From assembly GCA_001630475.1 (NCBI GenBank), contig KV419424.1, positions 2,931 through 66,930 of the forward strand: DNA of 64,000 nt. Reading direction: 5' to 3'. Position 1 is the first letter of the stretch. The number at the start of each line of letters is the position of its first letter. The position numbers and the translations under genes are program-made. The notes below the pieces were generated by a model that did not search any database, was not told where the DNA came from, and worked only from the letters and a program-made list of their open reading frames with translations. Of the stretch, positions 26,836 to 38,816 are shown in pieces. The stretch comes from Sistotremastrum niveocremeum HHB9708. Lineage: Eukaryota > Basidiomycota > Agaricomycetes > Sistotremastrales > Sistotremastraceae.

Positions 26836-29606
26836 TTAGGGTACTTGCAGCATATGTTTGTCTACTTCGAGCCAATCTGTAAGTAAGACCTTAACAACGT
26901 CATCCAGTAGGGCTTTAATCTCAGAAGCATCTGGTCCTTGTCCCTCCAAATAGTATTTTATCTGATACGTTTGAGGGTCTTTCACGAGCACTAGAAAATG
27001 ATCCGCTCACTTTGGGTTCCGTTCCGCTGGTACGCAAGGTCAATGTGATACTTTGTGGACTGGACTTGTCCCGGCCGTTAGCTTTGAACGTCACCATGTT
27101 TCCCGAAGATAAGGGCAGGACAGGCTCTCGACTCGGTATACTGCTGTCGTATGCATGGCCTACGGTTAAATCACGGACGCCAACTATATCGAGATTGGCG
27201 ATTGCAGGCGGATATCCTAGGATCCTCGGGGTTTTTGATGAAACCTGCACTCAACGTTATATTAAGGGCTTACTGGAAAGAGGGCAAAACATATACCACA
27301 GGATAATGCCTCAACCGCTCGAAGATTTGTGCTGTCAATGTAGGATCCTGGCAGACTACGTAGCTATTTTTGGTCTGCATAATATCCGATCTTTATTCGA
27401 ACGGTATAGGCTGAAGTGAAATCGGTACCTGGAAATATCCGTATCTATTATTGGTGCAAGCCGTTAATCAATGCTGTGTCAGACACTCGCTCTAGAAGAT
27501 GCACTCACTTTTGATAGATCGACTGCAAGTATTTCTGGGCCGTGAGACCTTGAGAATAAAGAGAGATAATCATCTCTGCAAAACAAGCCTGTCCGACAAC
27601 GATAAGTGCCTGCGACCGCTGGGTGGGAGCAACGACAACTGACGGTTGCGGCAACGCCGTCCTTGTCTCGTATGGTTTTTCCAAACATAAAGCCGATAGC
27701 TTCTTCATAGCCGAACATAACATCAAACGAGCCTGTTCCTTCCAAGTCAAGGGCTGTATTGCCAATGTACTTGAAACCTAAATGTTACGCCAATAAGCAA
27801 CAGCGTGCGGCGATTGCGAGCCACAAACTCACCAGTGAGACATTCAGAGAAGTGAAAGCCTTCAACGAGAGCCATTTTTTGAATCAATTTGGAGCTAACG
27901 GTAGACGCGACCATGGCAAGGCGATTAATAGGGCGTCCAGAATTCTTGTACTGCTCAAGAATTCGGGCAGCAAATAACGCTCCGAGTTGATCACCCGAAA
28001 AGGTAAACCATGAGCCTTCAACGGAACTACTGGATATTAGTTTGCTATGCTTCACATTGCGTGGACTTGCTTGCCTTTTCTCGGCTGCTGCGAATCTATC
28101 GGCGTCTGGGTCTTGTGCAAGCACGACAGCGGCTCCGATTTCGTTGGCTAGTTTAATCGCGCGATCCTAATGAGCATGTAAGCTCGTTCGATAGAGCCAT
28201 GTGCATATTAATTCAAGATTTACCAACGCTCCTTCATTGAGAGGTCAGCATTTACAGGCAGTATCCAAATCAATCAGACCTTTTTCTTCTGGATTTGGGA
28301 ACGAGACAGTCGGAAATTCTGGATCCGGATCTTTCTGCTCGAGGACGGGTACGTAGGGTTCGATACCGAACGTGTCAAAGGCTTTCGCTGCAAAGCGATC
28401 ACCTACTCCGTGCATAGCAGTGCTCACAAATATCGGTGGATGTAGATTATTGCTGGTCCTAAGACGACACTAGGGTTGAACGAGAGCTTCTTCGCCAAAA
28501 GTTTACACATTAATACCTGGAAACACTGAGGCACTGCAAGTCCTCATAGTATGCCTTAATCATATCGTCGGTGCAGTTGAGGAATGAGCTTGATATAGAG
28601 GGATCTTCTCCCCACACAGTGATTTTTGGTTCCAGATTCTCCGAGATTGCACTCGCGATGCCGGTGTCGTGAGGGGCAATAATCTAAACGATTATCAGCC
28701 AAGAGATCATCGACCGATAGGAGGCAATTAAGCACTTGTACTGCGTTCTCCCAGTATACCTACATGGCCTTAGATGATAAGATACAGCACTCTTGTAGAA
28801 TAATTGTACCTTGAAGCCATTGTCATGCTAGACGGATGGTTTAGGGAAATTGTACAACGATTCCCGGGTACTCACTTTTGGATTATGACTAGCTGAGTCG
28901 CGAGACCATTAAAAAGACTGGCACACGATGAAGGCTCCACTGACCAGTGATCATTACACCGCAGGCTGCCCCAAGCTTGGACACAGAAAAGGGAACCCTT
29001 GTAAAAGTGTGAGGTTGCTTAGTGAGGTCGAATTCAGAGATCATTTGCATACAGAGGCGTGTGAACAAGGCCAGCATGCAGATAAACCTTCAGACCTCGA
29101 TTGAAAAATACATTCGCGGTGATATGCGCCCATTTTTTGCTGTTATGTCGGTGATCATGTCCGATTACAATGCCTCGTTTGCGGGCGTCTGAAACATTTC
29201 TAAGCACATATTCGCATAACCCCTGTTGTAGTGACGAGGTTATAGTTAGTCCAGAAAACTGCATCTAACGAGAGCCCAGACCTGTGAGGCCTGGATAACA
29301 ATTAGGTCGTTCATACGCGCCCATCCAGCCTCCATCTTTCCTCGAAGTCCTGCAAGACTAGATGAATCAAGATGTTCAGTCATAAGTGGTGGTTTAAATA
29401 CCTGCAGTGCCAAACTCTATGCGAGTGTTCATTCGCTTTTGGAGTTCACTGTACTCCTTGTTTTCCCATAACCGTCTGATTTCTGCGTTCGTCGTTTCAT
29501 TCTGTTGGTGCAAAGAGTTGGTGGTCTCTGTTGGTGGGGGTCTCGGATGGTAACATACCCGGTCCAATATGAGCCATTCTTTGACTTTTAATTCAAGCTC
29601 TGACAT
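26836..29606 (-). CDS. Phosphoglucomutase/phosphopentomutase (PGM2/PRM15 type)
   Basis: Alpha-D-phosphohexomutase that interconverts hexose or pentose 1- and 5/6-phosphates, linking nucleoside salvage to the pentose phosphate pathway. It starts [16 protein letters not shown], continues with [20 protein letters not shown] and [17 protein letters not shown], then the catalytic loop ITASHNPKHDNGFKVYWENA. The metal-binding loop is [19 protein letters not shown], the sugar loop [11 protein letters not shown], and the phosphate-binding C-terminus [13 protein letters not shown] followed by [20 protein letters not shown]. Length of roughly 600 residues fits the family. The gene has at least twelve introns, and three consecutive exons at the active site are only 17, 18 and 24 bases. 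Whether glucose- or ribose-1-phosphate is preferred cannot be read from sequence. Confidence 0.9.
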
Positions 29607-30141
29607 CCCTCAAGTTGCGAGCTGCCTGAAGAGCGTCCTTGACGGCGGCGACGTTCCGGTTCGGAGTGCGGATCTCAGGAGATCTAATCTGATCGATCTT
29701 ATTTCCTTTCACTTCGACATGAGTCACTCAGCTTCCTAAGTTGGTCGCAGCCACCAATGTCGACTCAAAGGTAAAGATTGAACGATGGACCCGAATACTG
29801 GAAATATTCTCTCTCAGATTTGGTTCTAATGTACCGCTTGTCGGACGGCCGCCATAGTAGGCTGATGGGGCATTCATGGTTGCATTTGTAATTTTGTATT
29901 GTTACTGACAGTAGACTGGTATTCAACCAGCTGCAAGGCGGATGCGCGCGATGGGCAACGAATTACAAGGTATTCAAGTAGTGAGAATGCTAGATTACTA
30001 ATATGGACATGCACAGATAGCGATATGTTAAGTAAAGTCTGGTGTCAAGGTCTAATGATGACAATGCAGTCAAGAAGGTATGTAGAGCGGGATGCTTGCT
30101 CTCGAGCATGGGTATATGAAAGCCCTGCTCAATTAAAAACA
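29607..30141. other. Intergenic between two minus-strand genes, no gene seen
   Basis: About 535 bases upstream of the phosphoglucomutase start and downstream of the PHD protein. It should hold the phosphoglucomutase promoter and the PHD-gene 3' UTR. Short open frames on the plus strand lack coding character. Confidence 0.5.
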
Positions 30142-32804
30142 CTAAAGATTCATTCGAGAGGGTGAAGCCGTTTGGCCGGTGTGTACAGCAGTTAGGGCTG
30201 AAGCTGTTCGTCGAAGTGATCTTCGTGGAGACGAGCGAGACGCCTTCGACGCAGTGGCCACAGCCATGTTCAATGGCTTTGGAATCCGAATCTTGAGAGA
30301 TACAGTGGGTGAACGCGTGGGGGTTGTGGTCGCGCTCAATGCAGGAACATGTTTTACAGCACCGTTCTTGAGCGGGGTCCCATTCGGCTCTTCAGGTTTC
30401 TCCTTCACTTTCACTCGACGATTGTGATTACGATGTTCTTTTGACGGGGTAGCCATGGGTGTAACAGCAAAGTCCTATGGGGATTCAGCGTCAGAAAATA
30501 CGCAGCGAAGGACAGACTACTCATTACCTCTGCTGGCTTCTGAATGATTGGTTTTGTTTCCAAACCCTTTTCGTTCATAAACGCAGCAGCTGACGCTGAT
30601 GATGTATCTGGCATCGAATGCCCAGGAAATGTCGAAGTACCCAATTGGCACAGAACCTGAGACACCATAAGATCATGTAGCGTGTCATACTAACTGAAAC
30701 CCACTTCTGCCACGGCTTTAGTCCCTAGTGGAGGGGATTCCCTTGACTGGGATTGCAAGACGTGGGCTTTGTCGAAGTCCTCAATTGAGCTCAGAGGCGT
30801 CAAAGGGGACAAAAGAGGCGAAGATATTTCCGATGGGATATCCCTGATTGTCGTTAGGACATAATGTCAATCAATCAAACTTTGAGCACCACCTTTGTGG
30901 ATGGTCAGATTGCTGCCCAACCTTTCCGACAACCTTATCCCAGAAATCCAGGATGATCACACGTTCCGGGACTCGATACGTGCGCCCGTTAATGAGAACC
31001 TCTTCCGCATTTGTGGTATTACTGATAGTGTTGTCATCCAGGGGAATGATTTCAATGTTGCCGTTGTTTTTAAGACCTGTAGTTTTAACTTCTATAGGTG
31101 GGAGACCATTCCTTGGAATGCGTCGATTTTTCTGCAGTTCGTCAACATAAGAAGAGATACGTCAAAAAGTGAATATTACTATAGTCTGATCCGCATGATT
31201 CGGGCACATCCATTTTTTCGTCTGCAGGGGCATAGTCGAAAGAGGGGGTTCCAAACAATCAAGATGCCATGAAAGGGTGCAGTAGTCGCAAGAGACCATG
31301 TTCTTCCATCCCCGTTCTATTGAGTCTGCAGCGTAATCTATGACTGACCGAACATTCCTCTTCGGTCGGCCGTTGGCATAGGATGTATTGGCACGGGCAT
31401 GGGTTGGAGAGTCCGTTATCGACTCCGGCAATGCTGACTTTCCGCATCGGAAACACAACACTGGAGCACCATTTTTATCCTTTAAACGGTGAGGATCACG
31501 CTCTTCTGGAAGGCCGAATCGACTGGAAAAGCATTAGGAGAGGGTCACAGTTGATGACACAATGCTCACTTCAGGCGATTAATTCGTGTCGAAGGAACGT
31601 CTGTATAATACCCTCTCCCGTCTGCACCCGCTGTGGTAGCTTATCAGAACGAACAAGATCAATGATGCGGATTGCCACCCACTATTCTTGAAGTGCGATC
31701 TCAATTCTTCCGGTAAACGGAATTCCGTCGGAACTGTGTTCTGGATGACATGGGTAATGGGGGACAAGAAAGAAAACGGTGGCGGCGGCGGTGGATCCTG
31801 TAGGATAGCTTAACGCGAATTGACGATTCAACTACAATGGACTCACGTTACGCAGAGCGCAACTTGGACAAAACCAAGAAGTCGATCCCTCCGGAACCTC
31901 TGAAGGTTCCAGGGGAGGATTAAGACACCATAAATGGAAGGCACGGGGACAACCATCGCAATATAGCAAGGCTCCGAGGGAACGACATGCTGAGCAATGA
32001 TCTTGGTTTGGCTGAAGACGTTGTTTCGTGAGGCATCCATTTAACGACGAGAATCTTGACATACAGAATTGGTTGGGCCGTTGGTGGCGATGGCTTCAGA
32101 TAAGGAGACTTCGCGAGGCTCCTCCTTCACGAAGTCCGTTGCCTTCCCCTTCCCTTTGTTCTTGGATTTATCTTCAGGGACTCCATCATAAACTCTGTCC
32201 GCTGATCCGCGGGCTGGCATCACTTCGACGGAGGATAGCCTGGAACGTGAGGCTTCTGGGAACAATTGTGAATTGAACGACGAGGAATAAGTATCGGGTT
32301 GTGATGTAGGGTCTAGGAGCAGAGTTTCGGACGACGACGCAACGTTGGACAGAGGAACGTTGCGTGCTGAGGCGCGTTGGGAACGTCCGGACAAAGTTCT
32401 GGTAAGGGGAAAATCGACGTGTAACACGACAATGAAGGAGCCGGATGGATTGGAGGAGAGAAGGACATCTAGTTTAGTGCCAGACAACCGTAGCAGATGA
32501 GGAGAACATACGCTTTGTCTAATCGTGCTCGTTTTCGTCTGGCAGAGTCGTCATCTGGGCCACCGATGGGACCTATGCCGCCTGAAAAGGTGGAGCCTGG
32601 GTCAGAGGCTGGGAGATAGGACAGAACAAAGCTAGGTTTCTTTATGTGATGGTCCTTTTTAGGTTGTTGAATAGATACAAGACTGGGGGGTGCTGGCAGG
32701 ATTTCGGTCGCGAGAGTCTCGTTCCCCAGATCATAGTCACGGTCAGCATTTGCCAGAAGGACTTCGGGCAATGCATAGGACATCGAAGCTGCAGTCGTCG
32801 CCAT
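30142..32804 (-). CDS. Double-PHD-finger protein, Rco1-like
   Basis: Probable subunit of the Rpd3S-type histone deacetylase complex, which binds nucleosomes and represses cryptic transcription. The start is MATTAASMSYALPEVLLAN. PHD1 is HCSACRSLGALLYCDGCPRA followed by FHLWCLNPPLEPSEVP and SWFCPSCAL (Cys4-His-Cys3). PHD2 begins CFRCGKS and, after a basic linker, MVSCDYCTLSWHLDCLEPPL and WMCPNHA. The two-PHD order with a linker between is that of Rco1 and animal PHF12. An N-terminal basic stretch ARRKRARLDKA could be nuclear-localising. The C-terminus is Ser/Pro/Arg-rich (SKASRSSPRRSLRRTAS). Around eight introns. The Rco1 assignment rests on PHD order; Cti6-like is the alternative. Confidence 0.8.
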
Positions 32805-34599
32805 GGAAGACAGGTGCAGAGAGTGTCCTGTTTTGAAAATGAGACCTCCGTACGGTCAAGGCCTTTGCGAGAGTCTTGACCGCTTGCGGCGCGACAGAGC
32901 ACAGGGATGAGAAATCCAGACTCAACACAAAGAACAGCATTCAGGCTCAAACATTTCATTATACTACTAGTCTGAAGATACATATCATCCACCTCATGTT
33001 TACTCCAATCTACCAGCCTATGGAGTGTAGACATTCTCAGTATTGAAAAAAGAGAGACTTTGGGGAAAGATACCATGCGATATCATGGGGCCATGGGCGG
33101 TGGTCCCTGGGTCAGACTACTGCCATTGCAAAGACAATACTTCCGAGCTCACAGAATGACAACGAGGGTTGGTGGGGAGAACGCCATTGACCGCAAATGC
33201 GCCGATATACGTGGCACAGAACATCGAGCAGTCAGAAGACTCGAACGTAGACCATTCCAAGTCCAACAAAGAGGTTGCACACAAGAAGCGCCAAAGTTTC
33301 AGTCATTGTCGGTGTGCATCTTTGCAAGACCTCCAAGATGTGATTCAACAGAACCTCAACGAGCATTCTTGGTTTTCATTCGGAGCAACGAGATAATCTT
33401 CTTTCCCAGAATCAGAAGACACCGCCGGGCGATGCCTGGGAACGAGAATGCGGGGTAAAACGTAGGAAGGTGAGGGCAAAAAGCTTGCTTGGGGCGATAG
33501 AATGATCTCTGATAGGGTAGAGCAAGCCAGAGGTTGTTAGAGGTGACAATGGCACCAGTGCCCGAAGATACAAATGAGCCCCAAGAGCTTGTCGCATGAT
33601 ACAATGGGACAGAATGTCGACTGGCTGTCCGGGGTGCCAGATACTGGTGCCAATGAAAGTGCCATCAGTGTTCTCGGCCGACAAGGGACGATAGTGATTG
33701 GAGGGGGCCGGTTAACGCGAATGCTTGAATTTCGGTCATCTCAGGGAAAATTTTCAAGGCAATAAGGCCGCAGATTTGTCCATTACGGGCACCCGAGGGC
33801 TGAAAGCTTATGAACACAAGCGCAAAATGGTCGGCTGCGGTGGTCCAAACGACCACAAGATAGTATACTATACCGTAGGGTAGATCGTGTTGTCCAAGCG
33901 ACCTGAAGCTTCAAGGTTCCCAGTCTTGGTCACATGTCATGCCTTCGTAAGGGAGATTTTGGGATATTACGCCTGCATTGTCCGCAGGAAGCCTCCAGGT
34001 CGCTTCGTGTCTTTACTCCGTTTTTATTTTGCAGGAGACAAGCCGTCTGAGTAATAAATTTCAAGTTGTCTCAGAGATTCGGAAGTACGGCGACCAGCCA
34101 TAGGCCCATGACGGCAAGACATTGCCTGCAGTAAAGACAACGGGGCCAAATCGTCGTATCTGACGATAAAAGTGGCACAGGGGACTGAGCCTAAAAACTT
34201 AAGAGATATTCGGCTTCCGACTCGGGTTCGGGTTCTAATTTGTGTTTCAGATGATTTTCACTGATATACGACAATCTACGCTACTACAGATGCGGCTCAG
34301 AGTACAGAAGGAAAAATACAATGCAATACATATGGATGAGCCCAAGGAAGTATGCAAAAGGAACGAAGGAGCAGAGATGCAAGAATGCATATGCGAGCAG
34401 TGGATGCGATGAACTGAAATAAAACGGTACTGCGCCAGATGGTTGCGAAGGAAATTCACCCTGTCCTTCTTGCCGAATAAACCAGCTCCAGTTCTCTTTT
34501 AATGAAGCTCATGGAACGTATCGAGCAACAAGAGACTGCATAGGTCAACGGCGGCGCGGGACCTGCGTGATGGGATTTGTCCCTCACGGCTAGCAATGA
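32805..34599. other. Long gap without a convincing gene
   Basis: About 1.8 kb between the PHD protein start and the EST1-like gene end. The minus strand at about 33380-33850 has three overlapping coding-like patches, one in each frame (for example ADHFALVFISFQPSGARNGQ near 33840-33780 and SSWGSFVSSGTGAIVTSNNL near 33590-33530), with possible GT..AG borders between. I could not join them into a model with a start, family motif and stop. Remaining sequence shows nothing recognisable. Confidence 0.45.
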
Positions 34600-37500
34600 T
34601 TACGTGCCAACAACCAGGATAGAAGCTAGATCGCGTTGATCTGCTGCAGCCAACTCGCGTGCACGAGCCTTTAGACGGACTAAAGATTATGTTAAGGGTG
34701 AACAAAAGAGAAAGTTGACGAGAGCACTAACGATTGCGATCAAAGCTCAACAGAACAACCTTCGCAGCGCTCTCCGTTTCCGACGACCGCTTCTCACTTT
34801 TGAGAAGATTAGAACGATCAACCCAATGATCATCCTGCCACACTGCGGCTCGCAAAATGAGATCGTCCATGTTGCGCTCCCACGACGACTCATCTGAGTC
34901 GAACTGAACGTCCTCACTCCGTACGCCAAGAGTGTGCAGGTAGTTGCCTTGCGAAGTCTGGATTTTCAATGACACGGAATGTGTCCTTGCGTGCGAAGAT
35001 ATATAGGCAATGCTTTCTGCCGCTGCAACTCCTAGCTGGTTATTGTTTGCACTGAGACCATCGAGTTCTGTGATGACGGCGAGTGGAACAATCACAGTCC
35101 AACGTTCACTCTCGACAAGAGCGGCAAAGCTGGAGAGGGAGCCCAGAAGAATGTTTGTGTCGACGACCAGTACCGTGTAGCCAGGAATGACGTGCAACGG
35201 AGGCCGAGACACAGGATGCGGTCGGCCCCGAGATACGTGACGAACAGGACGTTTTGACGATTGCCGATTAGATTCTGACAAGAGATTGCGCAGATGACGT
35301 CGACGAGCCTTATAGGCAATGTTAGAAAGCCAATAATCATGATAAGAACAGAAAAAATCACCTTCAATGCCTTTATCTCTTCTGGATCGTCAGAAAGCTC
35401 CTCGGATTCTTCGTCGGATGACTGCTCATCCTCTTCGACGTCCATCTCTTCGTCTGAATCCCACCTGCGACCACGTCGACGCCTTTCATCTTCCTCCTTC
35501 GCAAGTCTGTCTTCCTCTTTCCAGTGCGCAACCTTTTCAGCAAGCTTGCCGGTAACTTCCCACTTTCTTGTACTGTTGTTCCAGCGGAATCCATCCACAG
35601 CTCGAGAGATACTGGCAGATGCTCGAACGATGCGGGCCCATCGCTTACTCGTGTCCCCTTTTTCTCGTTTCCTTTCTCCCTCGTCATCATCGTCGTCTTC
35701 AATGATGCCATCAGTAGCATTGATGGCGGTCACTTCTTCCCGGTTGAGGACTTCCAACTCGGCGTAGACACCAGATTCGCATTTCCAGAATCCTCGCTCA
35801 AAGGTCCCTCGGGCCGCCCACTCCATGCCTCTGCAACACCAGTCTTCGGGCAGAGGCATCGTTCCTTGAGTGAGCCGTGCACCACCATCAACTTCGGAAG
35901 CAAGCACAGGGAAGGGGATTGAATTGAGGAAATGGACAAAGTCATCCCAGGGTACCCAGCGCTCAAGCATGGCGCACATTTGGGGACGTTTGAATGCGTA
36001 AGCCAACCATGTTAGGAGAACGGTGATATAGGGATTGAGAGTTGAGCGAGCCCATGGTGTAGGTTTTCGGACGGGATGTCGCATAGTGTGAGAAAGAATA
36101 GCAAAAACGAGCTGAACGCTTCGTTGGAAAGCTTGGGGAGCTTCATCAGATGGCTGAGAGGCATCATGGTCGTCGCTGAACCGGTCATATTCGTGCATCT
36201 CATCCTCGTGCATTTCTTCGGGCTCGTCGACTTCCATCTTCTTCAGCACGCTCTCTGTACGACCATGCATGCCATCTCCACGTTTGGAAAGTATCTTGGT
36301 GTCAGCATCCGGTCCCTTGCCTCCGTTTTCACGAGGGCCAGAGCCGGCAATCCTTTTGAGCACTCCTCCTTCTTTGCCGTACTCAAGGATAGATGCGATA
36401 TTGACAACGGCCATCATGATCCAGTCCCTCTCTTCCAATTGCGGCGCAGTGTGAATGGCGACTGCATTCGGAGACGTTGTAGTGTCAAATGAGAGGCTTT
36501 CGAGGAAGCGAGAAAGAGTGGGTGGGAAATCATCCATCTGAATGTTGGTGAATAGCATGCCTTGGAGGAGAACGAAGAGTTCCGTCGTAGTAGCATCCGG
36601 CGAAGATCGCTTGAGTTGGGCCTCAATAGAAAACAGAGGGAGGATGCTCTCCCGCGATGTCGGAAAGGGGCGCAGAGTGGTCATACTGAGCGGATAAAGA
36701 ACAAATAAGGGACTCGTAATCCTTCTTCACAATTGATCACAACGCACCTTTTGGTAAAGTGGTAGACGGCTCGAAGAGTCTCCGCCTCGGACTCTCTGCT
36801 TAGCAAACCCAAGTGGTGATGAAGTTTACCATATCCTGGAGTTTCCTGGAGTCCTGCCGAATACCATCTGCGTGCGGTCCCTCTCCAAATCTCCTTGTCT
36901 GAGTCCACCTCGAGAGCCATAGCGGCATGCGCGCCAACAGAAGGGCTTGGTGAGTCATCGATACGAGGTTCTGGGGGAGGCGTGGGAAGCCTTCGTGATA
37001 TTGACAGAATGTTTAATGATTCGGCGGGAGGAGTGATGGCAACGACGGCCATCCGGTAGGAAGCCAAGTCGCCCAATGCCTCCAGCCAGCCATTTCGGAA
37101 ACTTGATAGTTGATGCTCTTCCAAAAGAGCGGAATAGAATGAATATGCATAATAAATAAATTCGGTAAGATGTTCCAAAGCGACGGGGGACTTGAGCGCC
37201 GCTCTGCGTAGAGACTCGAGAAGCCGATGGAATACATTGCCCCATAGACGGGTAGGAATGTTGTATTTGGTGGATATTGAGTTGACGGAGGTTGGGACCT
37301 GAGGGGAAAGCGTGAGAGTCATTAAGTTATGCATCATCTCGGCAAGGCTGTTGAAGATGTCTTTAGCATTTTTGTCCCAGTGCGATTCGATTGATGAAAC
37401 GTACCTTTTGTGTTCCACTATCAACTTCGGCCACTTATCCTCGTTCTGTGACTGCGACGGCTGTGCACGTGATTTCAGAGATCTTACAGAGTCCTCCTGT

Positions 37501-38432
37501 TCGTCATCTGCGTCTTCGGAGAGGAGTTTCGCTTCGAGCGCTGAGATCTCACGATACAGTCGCTTGAGCTGAACGAGGAATGCATTGTTGCCTTCACCGT
37601 CCTCTTTACGCTGTTGGATGCCACTCAAAAATGAAGAGGTTCCCGTGCTGTTTGACGTCAAAGTGAACGAAGAGCCAATCGATCTTGCATACGACGATGA
37701 GACAGAGGTGGAAGATGCGCTGACAAACGTGTCGGCGGAGGATTTTGGTGTTGGCATGGGACGGATGAGGGAGTTGTTATTAAACTTGACTGGATCATGT
37801 TTTCGAGGATCGAACAACTGGCGCGCAGCTGTCGAAGACTGTGCCTCTCGCTGCGCCGTGGGCTTGGAACGAACGTAGGCATGGTCGTGTCTCCCGTCGT
37901 GTCCACTACTAGATGCCTCAGACATTACTTCTGGCTCCGCTGTCATTCTGCGACTTGGCAAGGCATCAAGGTCCGGGTTGTAGAGTTTGCCTGCGCCGGC
38001 TCTACCAGAGGAATGGGGAGGTCGGGAACTCGATGATGCAGGGTGTCGTCGCCTGTACTCATCAGGCTCATCGGGAGCATCGACTAGGACCTGTGGCACA
38101 GAAGGCTGGGCTTGTCGGGGAGATTGAGATGAAGTGTTGACCAAAGATGTAGATGCGGCCGGCGGTGCTTGTTTCCTCGCAGATGGCGGCCGCTCTGCTC
38201 TCTCTCGAGGACGAGACGCACTGCAAGGCCAGGACATTAAATGAGACGAATAGGGTGATACGACAGAGAATACACACGCAGCGTTTCGCCTCTGGAAAGC
38301 GACCATTCGCTCTGCCAAGTCCATTGGCGGAGAGTGAGCTGTGGTTGATGACGACGCCGTCCTGGACAGGGCTGGGTCTCTTGGACGTCGTTTTGGGGGA
38401 GACGGTGATGGTGGTAAGTCAGAATTGACCAT
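34600..38432 (-). CDS. EST1/SMG6-type protein with C-terminal PIN domain
   Basis: Homologue of EST1A/SMG6, which acts in nonsense-mediated decay (PIN endonuclease) and telomerase association. After a Ser/Pro-rich N-terminus (MVNSDLPPSPSPPKRRP), the 14-3-3-like EST1 region begins at NAFLVQLKRLYREISALEAK. The TPR/helical EST1 domain includes TPGYGKLHHHLGLLSRESEA and LRAVYHFTKSMTTLRPFPTS joined across an intron near 36685-36748. An acidic linker (DSDEEMDVEEDEQSSDEESE) precedes the PIN domain: GYTVLVVDTNILLGSLSSFA, VPLAVITELDGLS, NMDDLILRAAVW and LLSFDRNLRLKARARELA. The acidic residues expected of an active PIN nuclease (VVDTN, ELDGL, DDLIL, SFDRN) are present. An ATG 44 codons upstream (38564) is an alternative start. 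Intron 38221-38277 is a multiple of three without stops. Confidence 0.87.
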
Positions 38433-38816
38433 TTGGTCTTGCGAGACCGCAAGTAGAGTGGCAGGCCATCCGATGGTCGACCGCAGCAGCTGAGGACCGC
38501 AGTCTCCGTATTCGGAATGTTGCTTACGCCCGCCGCAGTCACTTCGCTCCTTCCATCGCCGCATCCGGAATTTGTTTTCTCAGTCAATTCACATCACTTG
38601 TACACTTTGCATTTTTGTATTTCTCGTCCAGCTCGCTCCTTACTCTCGCAGTGCTCTTCCGCTTCCCTCGTCCGGTAGCAGCTCTCAGAGCACGCGTGGG
38701 ACCTCCACTCATGTCCCATGAGAACCAGCACTTGCTTTATAGTAGCTATCCTGAACGACCATCGATTCGATTCCATATGTCCGTGCCCACTTGTCCCGAA
38801 TTAGTCCAGCTTTCCT

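Noticed and set aside
33060-33458. Open frame of 132 codons on the plus strand in the 33-kb gap
   Set aside because: Arg-rich, no hydrophobic pattern, no motif and no linked exons.
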